Source: Anaerolineales bacterium (GTDB lineage: Bacteria > Chloroflexota > Anaerolineae > Anaerolineales > UBA11858). From it: 34,528 nucleotides of DNA. Positions 7,892 through 15,382 of this stretch are shown piece by piece. Position 1 is the first letter of the stretch. Each line of letters begins with the position of its first letter. The position numbers were made by a program, and so were the translations under genes. Below the pieces are notes generated by a model. The model did not search any database. It was not told where the DNA came from and was given only the letters and a program-made list of their open reading frames with translations. The stretch covers positions 1 through 34,528 of the forward strand of contig JANTFT010000026.1 of the NCBI GenBank assembly GCA_024763275.1. The letters are read 5' to 3'.

Positions 7892-7972
7892 TGTCATTGC
7901 GAGGAGCTGTATTAATCCAGCGATGTGGCAATCTCCTGAATGGGGGATTGCTTCGCTACGCTCGCAATGACA
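7892..7972. mobile_element. 81-bp inverted-repeat element (MITE/REP-like)
   Basis: Perfect 12-bp terminal inverted repeats, TGTCATTGCGAG and CTCGCAATGACA. Inside is a second imperfect pair, GCAATCTCC and GGGGATTGC. Short elements of this type (TCATTGCGAG...GCAATCTC) are dispersed in many bacterial genomes and are often mistranslated, here as GDCFATLAMT. It has no coding capacity and no clear target-site duplication. Of the gene-free interval 7607-8032, this element and the minisatellite are the only structures seen. Confidence 0.7.
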
Positions 7973-8020
7973 TCCCATTTTCCGATCATCTCCGCAACTT
8001 TTCTCACCCCATCCCTGTAC

Positions 8021-8026
8021 TACAAT
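8021..8026 (+). promoter_or_regulatory. candidate -10 of a leaderless sigma-factor transcript
   Basis: TACAAT lies 7 bp before the ATG at 8033, and no Shine-Dalgarno precedes that ATG. Transcription starting at or next to the ATG would give a leaderless mRNA. No strong -35 is visible. Confidence 0.35.
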
Positions 8027-8032
8027 ATAGAC

Positions 8033-8587
8033 ATGGTTGTCCACGGGGAGCAGGCGCTGCTGATGCGGGTTCAAAAAGGGGACCTGGATGCTTACGGCAC
8101 CATCATCCAGGAGTACCAGACCTCAGTATTTAACGTCTGCCTGCGGATCCTGGGGAATCAGCAGGAAGCCGAGGATCTGGCCCAGGAAGCCTTTCTGCGG
8201 GCTTACCGGAACATCTCCCACTATGACCCCCGGCGCCATTTTGGCCCCTGGATGCGGGTCCTGGCTGCCAACCTGTGCTACAACCATCTCAAAAAGGCCC
8301 GCCTGGAAGGGACTCCGCTGGAAGAGGAACGGCACCGGCTGCCTGACAGCAGCCAGCAGGATCCCGAGGCTCTGCTGGAGCTCGCCCAGGAACACCAGGG
8401 TCTGTACCGCAAGATCTGGCAGCTGCCAGAAAACCAGCGGGTAGCCCTGGAGCTGCGCCACTTCCAGGGTCTGTCTTATCAGGAAATGGCCGCTGCCCTG
8501 AAGCTGCCGCTGAACACTGTACGCAGCCATCTCTACCGGGCCCGCCGCAAGCTGGCGGAACTGCTGGAGGAGGAAAATCATGACTGA
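8033..8587 (+). CDS. ECF-family RNA polymerase sigma factor
   Basis: A 184-residue extracytoplasmic-function sigma factor. Region 2 spans about residues 8-88 (YQTSVFNVCLRILGN, then the EDLAQEAFLRAYRN core that contacts polymerase and the -10). Region 4 spans about 125-180 (LPENQRVALELRHFQGLSYQ, then the helix-turn-helix LPLNTVRSHLYRARRKLAEL). A longer in-frame reading from 7940 exists, but its first 31 codons run through the inverted-repeat element, so ATG 8033 is the credible start. The stop overlaps the anti-sigma gene by 8 bp, indicating translational coupling and stoichiometric synthesis. Its stimulus is not evident. Membrane-linked release from the adjacent anti-sigma factor is expected for such pairs. 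Confidence 0.92.
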   Translation: MVVHGEQALLMRVQKGDLDAYGTIIQEYQTSVFNVCLRILGNQQEAEDLAQEAFLRAYRNISHYDPRRHFGPWMRVLAANLCYNHLKKARLEGTPLEEERHRLPDSSQQDPEALLELAQEHQGLYRKIWQLPENQRVALELRHFQGLSYQEMAAALKLPLNTVRSHLYRARRKLAELLEEENHD

Positions 8588-9179
8588 AAAATCCGCTCAT
8601 CTCACCGAAGACCAGCTCCAAGCTTATTTCGATGGCGCCCTGGATCCCGGAGCCGCCCGGAACGTCCAGGCCCATCTCGCCAGCTGCCCGACCTGCCAGG
8701 AGGCGTTTTCCCGCCTGGAGAGCCTCGCATTCCAGCTGGAAAACCTGCCCGAGTTTGATCTCACCCGGGAATTAGCGGAGCCGGTGATCTCCCGGCTGCG
8801 GGTTGAGAGGTCCCTCTCCCCGGGCATCACCTGGACGCTGATCATCGAGGCTCTGGCCGCCGGCACAGCACTCGGGCTGCTGATACCTGCCATCCGGTCA
8901 GCCGGCTGGCTTTCCGGGCTGCTCCCCTCCCAGCAGGCACTCCAGGCTACCCTGAACATTTACCTGACCCAGCTGGCCAGCAGCTGGTTGGTGTGGTGGG
9001 CCGGGCTGCGGCTGCAGATCAGCCACCTCAGCCAGGGATTGCTGGCTGAGGCCAGCCAGCTTCCGGTCCCGATCTCCCCCTGGATTTTGATCGCGGCCGC
9101 TGGCGGGTTGGGAATCCTGATCAATTATCTCCTGCTGGGGCGCCAGACTGTCTCCGGCCGGAATCTCAAAAGACGCTAA
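8580..9179 (+). CDS. zinc-finger (zf-HC2) transmembrane anti-sigma factor
   Basis: A 199-residue anti-sigma factor. The N-terminal 45 residues carry the zf-HC2 ligands H32-x3-C36-x2-C39 (HLASCPTC) in an anti-sigma domain that would hold the ECF factor in the cytoplasm. Hydrophobic segments follow at about 80-103 and 160-185, with a less hydrophobic stretch rich in Leu/Gln/Ser between them (about 110-150). This suggests a two-pass protein anchored in the membrane rather than one with a large outer sensor. The start overlaps the sigma gene by 8 bp. It is followed by a small membrane protein in the same operon. Confidence 0.88.
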   Translation: MTEKSAHLTEDQLQAYFDGALDPGAARNVQAHLASCPTCQEAFSRLESLAFQLENLPEFDLTRELAEPVISRLRVERSLSPGITWTLIIEALAAGTALGLLIPAIRSAGWLSGLLPSQQALQATLNIYLTQLASSWLVWWAGLRLQISHLSQGLLAEASQLPVPISPWILIAAAGGLGILINYLLLGRQTVSGRNLKRR

Positions 9180-9197
9180 TTATCACAGGAGGACCTT

Positions 9198-9698
9198 ATG
9201 CAAACCTTAGCCATCATCCTGCTCTCCATTCTCTCCCTGTTTGCCCTGGCGGCCAGCTTCCTGCTGATGAGGGGGCTGTTCCCGGCCAAGGTAGAGCTTG
9301 TGCGCCAAACACTCGAAAACCACTGGAAGCGCTCCTTCTGGATCGGCTTGCTGAACACAGTGCTGATCACGGTCTTTGTGATCGGGCTGAGTTCTCTGGG
9401 CCAGGGTGTTCCGGTATTCTTCATCCTGGCTTTTGTGATTTACGGGGCGTTCCTGATCGGGCTGCTGTTCGGTCTAACGGCTCTGGTAACCCTGCTGGGG
9501 GAACGCCTCTATCCTGACCTGATCCCCACCAGGAGGGAGATCCGCGCCGGAGCAATCACCCTGCTGGCCAGCCTGCTCCCGGCAGTGGGCTGGTTCCTGC
9601 TCTTCCCCTACCTCATCAGCCTCGGCGTCGGAGCGGTAGTGATCACTCTTTTCAAAAAGAAAAACCAAAAAATGATCACAGAGGAAACCGCAGACTAG
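9198..9698 (+). CDS. four-pass membrane protein, paralogue of 14885-15379
   Basis: A 166-residue integral membrane protein with four predicted hydrophobic segments (about residues 3-27, 48-70, 73-98 and 118-150) and a charged C-terminal tail. It resembles the 164-residue protein at 14885-15379: both have an LFP-x-(R/K)VE segment, a small-residue membrane region, and a final (A/F)PV(I/V)GW-type segment ending in LF(K/R)K. The strong AGGAGGA seven bases before the ATG supports the start. As the third gene of the sigma/anti-sigma operon, closed by a terminator, it may be part of the membrane response or the sensing module (inference). I do not recognise a named family. Confidence 0.75.
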   Translation: MQTLAIILLSILSLFALAASFLLMRGLFPAKVELVRQTLENHWKRSFWIGLLNTVLITVFVIGLSSLGQGVPVFFILAFVIYGAFLIGLLFGLTALVTLLGERLYPDLIPTRREIRAGAITLLASLLPAVGWFLLFPYLISLGVGAVVITLFKKKNQKMITEETAD

Positions 9699-9727
9699 CT
9701 CCAATATCCCGAAGATCCCCTAATCAA

Positions 9728-9766
9728 AAGCTGCTCCTGAGATAGGAGCAGCTTCTTTTTTCTTTG
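9728..9766. terminator. bidirectional rho-independent terminator
   Basis: Stem AAGCTGCTCCT (9728-9738), loop GAGAT, stem AGGAGCAGCTT (9744-9754), then a T-rich tract on the plus strand. On the minus strand the hairpin is followed by TTTTGATT. It therefore serves both the sigma operon and the convergent peroxiredoxin-like operon. Confidence 0.88.
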
Positions 9767-9800
9767 CGATCTAAACTATTATGGGGGAAATAGGTTGAAT

Positions 9801-10346
9801 TTAGCGCGCGATCTCCCGCAGGGAGGTCAGCAGAGCTTCCACTGAGGGCCTGTCGGTAGGGTCGTGGCTGATGTACGCCAGGCGGATGATCCCGTTCGCG
9901 TCCACAATGTAGTCCCCGCCCAGCTGGGCGGAATCTCCCTGGATGCCGCGCCATTTGCGCCCTGCGCTGAGCAGACGCATGTAGGCCCAGATGGTCTTCA
10001 AGCCCCAGCTGCGCCACAGGGAGCGCTCCATCCCATAAATTTGATAGACAGTGCGATCAGGGTCCAGCAAGAACGGGAATGAGGAGCAGGTTTCCTTTAA
10101 CCAGGCCTGGGCGGACGGAAAGGTCCCGAAGGAAATGACCATCACCCGGGTATTGAGTTCCTGCAGACTTTCAGCTTCCTGGCACAACTGTGCCACATGC
10201 TCACGGCAGGGCAGTCAACCGAGATGGCGCAGAAACACCAGCAGGACATTGTGCCCGGCAGACAGGTTCTCCTGCAGGGAAAAAAGGTTTCCATCTATAT
10301 CCGGAAGTGAAAAATCCGGGGCAGGATCAGTGACTTTCAATTTCAT
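9801..10346 (-). CDS. SelU/PRXL2-like peroxiredoxin, candidate selenoprotein (in-frame UGA)
   Basis: A thioredoxin-fold AhpC/TSA-type protein of 181 residues if the TGA at 10215-10217 is read as selenocysteine. The N-terminus (VTDPAPDFSLPDIDG) and C-terminus (LGGDYIVDANGIIRLAYISH, then DPTDRPSVEALL) are typical of the SelU/PRXL2 type (AhpC-TSA_2). The redox motif sits at VFLRHLG-U44-LP-C47-REHVAQL, where relatives normally have Cys-x-x-Cys. The frame is intact for 43 codons before and 137 after the TGA. AGAGGTG, five bases before the ATG, supports the start. A GU-loop hairpin lies about 25 nt after the UGA. The alternative is a point nonsense mutation making a pseudogene; a downstream GTG start would lose the active site. 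It is last in an operon with HAD, pgi and a lipoprotein. Confidence 0.8.
10180..10195 (-). promoter_or_regulatory. candidate bacterial SECIS hairpin
   Basis: On the mRNA strand: TGGCAC, loop AGTT, GTGCCA, a perfect 6-bp stem. The apical loop contains GU and starts about 25 nt after the UGA at 10217-10215, within the window known for bacterial SECIS elements. A short outer pairing (AGC with GCT) may extend it across an internal loop. SelB binding is inferred. Confidence 0.6.
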
Positions 10347-10378
10347 CTAAACACCTCTATCGACAACAAATAAACACA

Positions 10379-11131
10379 TCAAACCTCAAGTTCCTGATTA
10401 GCATGCTCGATCACTTGAGCAACAACTTCCGGTAGCTTTTCAGGATCATCGACAAGTTGGGACTCCGGAAGCAAACCTGCCTCATGTAAACGTTCTTTTG
10501 TAAATGGAGTGCTGACCCCCACAACGCTCATCCCGGCCTCCAACGCTGCCCTGACCCCCGTGGGAGAATCCTCTATCACCAGACACTCAGCGGGCGCCAC
10601 TCCCAGTTCACTCGCCACCAGCAGATAGATCTCCGGATTTGGCTTCCCTTTTTCTACATCATCCCGGCTGGCAACAAACCCAAATATCCCGGAAAGCTCG
10701 AGCGCATCCAGGACGCGGCTCACCTGGGTGCAGCCGGACATCGTCGCCAGGCCAACTTTACAATCGGCGTTTCGCGCTGCCCGCAGCAGGTCCATGGTAT
10801 GCGGCCATTGAGCGGATCGGATAATTTCGGGGTCGTCCAGCATTCGCCGGTAGAGCTTCAACCTCACCTGGACATAGGCCTGCCAGGGAGTGTCCACGGC
10901 GAACTCGGCCATCCGGTCCCGGGCATTGCCGGTCAGATCAAACCTTTCCAGCAGGGAAATCGCTACCTCCCGGCGAGAGAGGCCCACGACGTCCTTGAAG
11001 GCTTCGATCACATCGCTTTCAGCTATTTCGAAGGGGCATAATTCCATGGCTGCCCGGGCATACGACAAAGCCTTGAGCCGCTCAGTCTGCACCAGGGTCC
11101 CGTCCAGGTCAAAGATAACCGCCCGAATCAT
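10379..11131 (-). CDS. HAD-superfamily phosphatase, beta-phosphoglucomutase-like
   Basis: A 250-residue HAD subfamily IA hydrolase. Motif I is FDLDGTLV (residues 7-14), with nucleophile Asp8 and acid/base Asp10. Motif II is in LATMSGC near 128, motif III is the lysine in DVEKGKPNPEIYL near 160, and motif IV is VIEDSPTGVRAALEAGM near 185. A helical cap (about 18-90) follows motif I, as in phosphoglycolate phosphatase and beta-phosphoglucomutase relatives, so a small phosphosugar is the likely substrate. The exact activity cannot be read. The ATG is one base after the pgi stop, implying coupled translation and a shared role in sugar phosphate metabolism. Confidence 0.85.
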   Translation of the reverse strand: MIRAVIFDLDGTLVQTERLKALSYARAAMELCPFEIAESDVIEAFKDVVGLSRREVAISLLERFDLTGNARDRMAEFAVDTPWQAYVQVRLKLYRRMLDDPEIIRSAQWPHTMDLLRAARNADCKVGLATMSGCTQVSRVLDALELSGIFGFVASRDDVEKGKPNPEIYLLVASELGVAPAECLVIEDSPTGVRAALEAGMSVVGVSTPFTKERLHEAGLLPESQLVDDPEKLPEVVAQVIEHANQELEV

Positions 11132-11132
11132 A

Positions 11133-12806
11133 TCACTTACTCAGGATCTTTATGTTCTCTAGCACAGCGGTCCCCAGGTCGAATCGGATCACCTGCCGGC
11201 CCGCATCGATCAGGGCCCGGGCGTCGCCCAGGGCCTGGGCTTCTTTCAACACCCCGAAACTCATGGCGGATTCCTGCCTGCCTGCTTCATCCGGGATGGG
11301 AAGATCGCTTTCCGTGCCGGACACCAGCTGAACAAAGATCCCATTTCCGCTGTCGCCTTTGTGCAGCTGGCCGGTGGAATGCAAGAATCGCGGCCCGTAT
11401 CCCAGCGTGATCGCTGCCTGGTAGTAATCCCGCAATTTCATTCGCAAACTCTGCAGCGCGGATTCGACATCAGGGGTGGGGTAAAGGTAGGCCTGCAGAG
11501 CAATATATCTGCCCGGGGAAAACGAATTGTCCAGAAATGAGTTCAGCTCTTTCGCGGACAGGTGTGCAAATTCCCCGGCAGGGAGAGCTCCCTTCTCCAT
11601 ATAACGGGCCACCATCTCCCGGGCAAGGATCTTGGCGGACTCGACGTTGGGCTGATTGAAGGGATTAATGCCCAACCGGTAGCCTGCCAGAGCTGTGGCC
11701 ATTTCCCAGATGAAGAACTGAGCCCCGAGATCGTATTTGTCCTCAAGGTTCAGCCGGATAACCGGATAGCCAGCCCTGGTCAGCTCCTGGACAGGGGAAT
11801 CATGGGTATCATCATCGGCCAAACGCAGATAGACAAAAAAGCGATCCTTCCCATATATAGCTGGGTTTCCCGGCGGTTCCCCCACCACAGGCAGGATTCC
11901 AGTGCCTTCCTTACCGGTGGATTCAGCGATGAGCTGCTCCACCCAATTCCCAAAACTGCTGATCCCAGGGGAGATGATCAGAGTCAGCTTATCCTTCACA
12001 GGAACTCCCTGCCCGCCTTTGGCTAATTCGCCCAGGATGGCCCCGAGCTGAGCGGCAGGATTTTTCCCTTCCAGAAGACCGGAGCTATTTTCGCAAGCGC
12101 TCCGGGCTGTCAGAGCCCGCTTGAGAAGGGACTTCAGATCCACACCCAGCAAGGCTGCAGATACCAGCCCGAAATAGGACAGGGCTGAGTAGCGTCCGCC
12201 GATGTTTGGATCGTTGAGGAACGTTTCCCGGAACTGATGGGATTTAGCGATTACCTCCAGATTGCTGCCCGGATCGGTGATAGCCAGAAAATGATCTCCG
12301 GCACTCTCTTCTCCGACCTGCTGAGCTACCTGGTTGTAGAAAAATTTGAAGAACGACAGGGTCTCCGTTGTGCCGCCCGATTTGGTGGCTACTATAAAGA
12401 GGGTTTTAGATAGATCCAGCTCCGCGGTGGCTGCCCGCACAGCAGAAGGGTCGGTGCTGTCCAGCACCGATAGATCCAGGCGCCGAGGGCCGACTCCAAA
12501 TGTTTCCCGAAAGACCTCAGGAGCCAGGCTGGAACCGCCCATGCCCAGCAGCCGGGCGTGGGTATATCCTGCTGAGTACAGCTCATCAGCCAGACTCTCC
12601 AGTCGGGGAATCTCGGCCAGCATCTTTTCCGGGATGTTGAGCCAACCCAGTCGATTGGAAATCTCATCCGGTTCGGGTTTCCAGACTGTGTGGTCCTGGG
12701 ACCAGATCCGGCCGATGATCTGATCGGCTTCCATCTCATCCAGGGCACTATTAACCAGATCCTGATATTCACCCAGACTGGCAGACAATCTATCTTTATC
12801 GTTCAT
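11133..12806 (-). CDS. pgi: glucose-6-phosphate isomerase, transaldolase/PGI-type
   Basis: A 557-residue cytoplasmic enzyme interconverting glucose-6-phosphate and fructose-6-phosphate. SIS-domain sugar-phosphate motifs are present: LLGMGGSSLAPEVF near 86-99, VATKSGGTTETLSFFKF near 140-156, and DPNIGGRYSALSYFG near 199-213. The GINPFNQPNVESAK segment near 380 is characteristic of the isomerase half of bifunctional transaldolase/PGI proteins. Here the transaldolase half is absent and the protein stands alone. The downstream HAD gene starts one base after the stop, and an upstream lipoprotein gene ends 54 bp before the start. It is probably glycolytic and constitutive; no operator is seen. Confidence 0.88.
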   Translation of the reverse strand: MNDKDRLSASLGEYQDLVNSALDEMEADQIIGRIWSQDHTVWKPEPDEISNRLGWLNIPEKMLAEIPRLESLADELYSAGYTHARLLGMGGSSLAPEVFRETFGVGPRRLDLSVLDSTDPSAVRAATAELDLSKTLFIVATKSGGTTETLSFFKFFYNQVAQQVGEESAGDHFLAITDPGSNLEVIAKSHQFRETFLNDPNIGGRYSALSYFGLVSAALLGVDLKSLLKRALTARSACENSSGLLEGKNPAAQLGAILGELAKGGQGVPVKDKLTLIISPGISSFGNWVEQLIAESTGKEGTGILPVVGEPPGNPAIYGKDRFFVYLRLADDDTHDSPVQELTRAGYPVIRLNLEDKYDLGAQFFIWEMATALAGYRLGINPFNQPNVESAKILAREMVARYMEKGALPAGEFAHLSAKELNSFLDNSFSPGRYIALQAYLYPTPDVESALQSLRMKLRDYYQAAITLGYGPRFLHSTGQLHKGDSGNGIFVQLVSGTESDLPIPDEAGRQESAMSFGVLKEAQALGDARALIDAGRQVIRFDLGTAVLENIKILSK

Positions 12807-12860
12807 ATCTTATTCCCGTTATCCTCAAAGACATAAATTCAGACATGTTCTTTTGTTCCG

Positions 12861-13424
12861 TTATCGCTCAATTATATATCCCGGACCGGAATCCTGTTCC
12901 AGATCAAGGAGGATTTCCTGACCGCCAAACCCATCGACAATGTCATGGGCGCGAACGAGAAGTTCATTAACGCCGTCCGGGACGACAATCCCAGCCTGAC
13001 CCCGCGTAAACGGCTGTTCATCGACATGAGGGTGAAGTAATAAGCGGGTGAAGGGATCCGCGGGATTCAGTTTAAGCACCACCCCATCGGGAGCAACCAC
13101 ATCCCAGCCATCGGCATAATCATCCCAGCCGGTATCAGGATGCTTCACCGTGACGTAAAAGGTCCAAGTGCCGTTGGCTTCCCGGACCGCCCTCACCTGG
13201 ATGACATCAGCATTTGCCTGCCTGGGGGTCGGCTCTTCAAGAAGGGCTGAACTATCCGGGGTCGGGGATGACGGGATCTGGCTTTCCTCCCCTGGTTGGG
13301 AATCAGTGGCTTTGATCTGTGAATGCCCCCCGGAAGCCTCCACCGGGGGAGAAGGAATGTTCCCCCCACAGCCGGCTAACAGGGAAACGATCAAGATGGT
13401 GAATAGTTTGCTTGACTTTACCAT
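12861..13424 (-). CDS. small lipoprotein, unknown function
   Basis: A 187-residue lipoprotein with lipobox LLAGC (Cys19), then a Pro/Ser/Glu-rich linker to about residue 75. The C-terminal domain is of predicted beta character (ANGTWTFYVTVKHPDTGWDD, then YADGWDVVAPDGVVLKLN). Its closing segment, with histidines in LLHPHVDEQPFTRGQAGI, resembles a small immunoglobulin-like or carbohydrate-binding sandwich. I cannot name a family. It lies 54 bp upstream of pgi on the same strand, so it may lead that operon. GAGGAGAGGG precedes the ATG by about 10 bases. Confidence 0.7.
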   Translation of the reverse strand: MVKSSKLFTILIVSLLAGCGGNIPSPPVEASGGHSQIKATDSQPGEESQIPSSPTPDSSALLEEPTPRQANADVIQVRAVREANGTWTFYVTVKHPDTGWDDYADGWDVVAPDGVVLKLNPADPFTRLLLHPHVDEQPFTRGQAGIVVPDGVNELLVRAHDIVDGFGGQEILLDLEQDSGPGYIIER

Positions 13425-13599
13425 AGAGAATAACCCTCTCCTCTTAGATAAACCGGCTGGCGAAATACTTACCGATCTGGATTTCAGGGAGCCAACAGCC
13501 CCGGACCTATATCCCGCTTAACGACCACAGCCCTGCTTTACCTCATGGGTCGCTCAAATACATACCACCCGTACAGGGCTCATGGAATATTCGATCGTT

Positions 13600-14616
13600 C
13601 TAGTTCCAGTTCAACTGGCTCCGTTTACCCCAGTAAATTTCGGCGGGTTCCACAAGCGCATCTGACAGCTCTCTCAGAGAATCATCCAGCTTGAGGTCCA
13701 GGGCCGATAAATTGGAGCGCAAATGATCCAGTGAAGCCGCCCCGCTCAGGACCACATCGGTAAAAGGCTGCTGGAGGGCCAGACCCAGAGCCAGGGCGTC
13801 CACCGTGGTATGATGCTTCTCTGCCACCCTTTTCAGGAAAGCCATCTGCACCTGAAAGGAAGGCGAATTATTGCGGGGGGTCAAACGCCCGTTGGCGAGG
13901 GCTTCTTTAATGATGACGCCCAGACCTGCCTGATGAGCTCCCTGCAAAGCGGCCGCCGCCGATCCCTCCAGTAAATTCCAGGTAGCCTGGACTGAAGAGA
14001 ACAGCGGCTCTCCCCCAAGCCTGAGGTCCAGAGCCCGCCAGATGACCTCTGCCTGCTGAGGGCCGCTGACTGAGAAGCCGATTGCCAACCCAGCGTCGCG
14101 ATATCGGGCCAGTTCAGACAGCACAGCCTGGTTGGACAACACCTTGCTCTCCAAGGTGGCTGAATGGATCTGGTAAAGTTTCAGATAGCCCCCTAACAAA
14201 TCCCGGCTTTCCTTGATCTGCCGCTGCAACACTTCCAGCGAATGCTCTTTGATCTCGTGTTTTTGGCCCTCCGCCAGGGCAACCTGCCAACCAGCAGTAT
14301 AAGTGTAGCCCCATTTAGAACCAACGGCGATCTCATTCTGATCGATATCCCGCTTTGTGAGCCAGGAACCAAGAAAAGCTTCTGCGCACCCATAGGATCG
14401 GGCCGCATCGAAATAGCGAATCCCGGCCTCCCAGGCGACATCCAGAACCGCGTGGGCGTGCTTTTCCATGCTGGCGACACTGTATTTTCCCTTCAGGTCT
14501 TCAGCATGTCCCAGATTAATGTAGCCCGGACGCCCCAGCGCTGCCAGCCCCAGGCCAAGGGGTGTCACTGAAAAACTATTATTTCCAAATCTGTGCTTTG
14601 CTAAATTCTCTTTCAT
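13600..14616 (-). CDS. aldo/keto reductase
   Basis: A 338-residue NAD(P)H-dependent oxidoreductase with the AKR TIM-barrel. The catalytic tetrad is recognisable: Asp and Tyr in YFDAARSYGCAEAFLGSWL near 65, Lys in VGSKWGYTY near 95, and His in LYQIHSATLE near 150. The GFSVSG strand near 185 and the PFTDVVLSGAASLDHLRSNL block near 295 fit cofactor-binding and C-terminal segments of the family. The substrate is unknown. AGGAAAC, about six bases before the ATG at 14616, supports this start; an in-frame TTG at 14661 is less likely. It is a monocistronic minus-strand gene with no obvious terminator in 13425-13599. Confidence 0.88.
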   Translation of the reverse strand: MKENLAKHRFGNNSFSVTPLGLGLAALGRPGYINLGHAEDLKGKYSVASMEKHAHAVLDVAWEAGIRYFDAARSYGCAEAFLGSWLTKRDIDQNEIAVGSKWGYTYTAGWQVALAEGQKHEIKEHSLEVLQRQIKESRDLLGGYLKLYQIHSATLESKVLSNQAVLSELARYRDAGLAIGFSVSGPQQAEVIWRALDLRLGGEPLFSSVQATWNLLEGSAAAALQGAHQAGLGVIIKEALANGRLTPRNNSPSFQVQMAFLKRVAEKHHTTVDALALGLALQQPFTDVVLSGAASLDHLRSNLSALDLKLDDSLRELSDALVEPAEIYWGKRSQLNWN

Positions 14617-14884
14617 TGTTTCCTGCTGCTTATTATCACATCCCAGGGGTACTCCGGTCAACAGGGAGTGAACGTGAACGTTCGCCGGGAGGGGTTTTCA
14701 GCAGATCTGTGACCACTTGATCCCGCAGCCCAAAGCTCCCGGCCAGGCCTAATTGGCAAAGCTGTTCAGAGCCACCCTCGTCTGCCTGCAACTTTTACCG
14801 GCTTTTCCCTGTATTACCAATTAGATAACATGGGACCTGGAAACTATCATCTTCCGGACCGCTAATTAATGAGGAGATCTTGCG

Positions 14885-15379
14885 ATGGCTGATATTTATG
14901 CGATATTCGGGACCTTGATCGCTTTAGGAATCACCTATCCCGCACTGCTGGCCGCCTGGTGGCTGTTGTTCCCCGAGCGGGTAGAGAACGCCCGGACCCA
15001 TATTACCGAAAAACCCGGCCGCAGTTTGGGCCTGGGCCTGTTAGGAGGACTGGTCGCGGCCTTCCCGGCCGCTATCCTGTTCTCCCTCCCGACACAGTTC
15101 AGTAAAGTCCTGGCCTGGATCTGGCTGGTGCTGGTGCTGGGCGCCGCCAGTCTGGGCGCGGCTGGCATTGCCGCCGAACTGGGCCTGCGCCTCAACTGGA
15201 AGAACGATGGGGCTTTCCTGTCTGTCGGAGCCTTCCTGCGAGGAGCTTTGATCTGGGAACTGGCCGCTGCGTTTCCTGTAATTGGCTGGCTGCTGGTCAT
15301 CCCCCTGGGAACTCTGATCTCCCTGGGCGGCCTGGCAGGCTCCCTCTTCCGGAAAAGAACACCCCCAGAAGAAAACTGA
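14885..15379 (+). CDS. four-pass membrane protein, first gene of the DUF1800/DUF1501 operon
   Basis: A 164-residue integral membrane protein with hydrophobic segments at about 3-25, 46-68, 72-96 and 118-155 and a short basic tail (LFRKRTPPEEN). It is paralogous to the protein at 9198-9698 in length, topology and key segments: LFPERVENARTHI against LFPAKVELVRQTL, and AAFPVIGWLLVIP against LLPAVGWFLLFP. GAGGAG upstream of the ATG supports the start. It ends 3 bp before the DUF1800 gene, so the two are almost certainly co-transcribed. The upstream gap 14617-14884 carries no clear promoter. Confidence 0.75.
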   Translation: MADIYAIFGTLIALGITYPALLAAWWLLFPERVENARTHITEKPGRSLGLGLLGGLVAAFPAAILFSLPTQFSKVLAWIWLVLVLGAASLGAAGIAAELGLRLNWKNDGAFLSVGAFLRGALIWELAAAFPVIGWLLVIPLGTLISLGGLAGSLFRKRTPPEEN

Positions 15380-15382
15380 CCG

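Noticed and set aside
7940-8032. N-terminal extension of the sigma factor by 31 codons
   Set aside because: These codons run through the inverted-repeat element and give a sequence with no sigma-factor homology. ATG 8033 starts the recognisable domain.
7589-8074. Open frames encoding proline-rich repeats (SPRPQITA-type) on both strands
   Set aside because: They arise from the 24-bp tandem repeat and the adjacent tRNA and inverted-repeat element, with no ribosome-binding site or homology.
9801-10196. Peroxiredoxin fragment starting at GTG 10196
   Set aside because: This start lies after the redox motif and would remove the active site. The true frame continues upstream through the TGA to an ATG with a good ribosome-binding site.
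14668-14684. SOS/LexA-type box (GAAC...GTTC) upstream of the 14885 operon
   Set aside because: The half-sites are 6 bp apart rather than the 4 bp of the GAAC-N4-GTTC consensus, and the nearby genes are not SOS-type.
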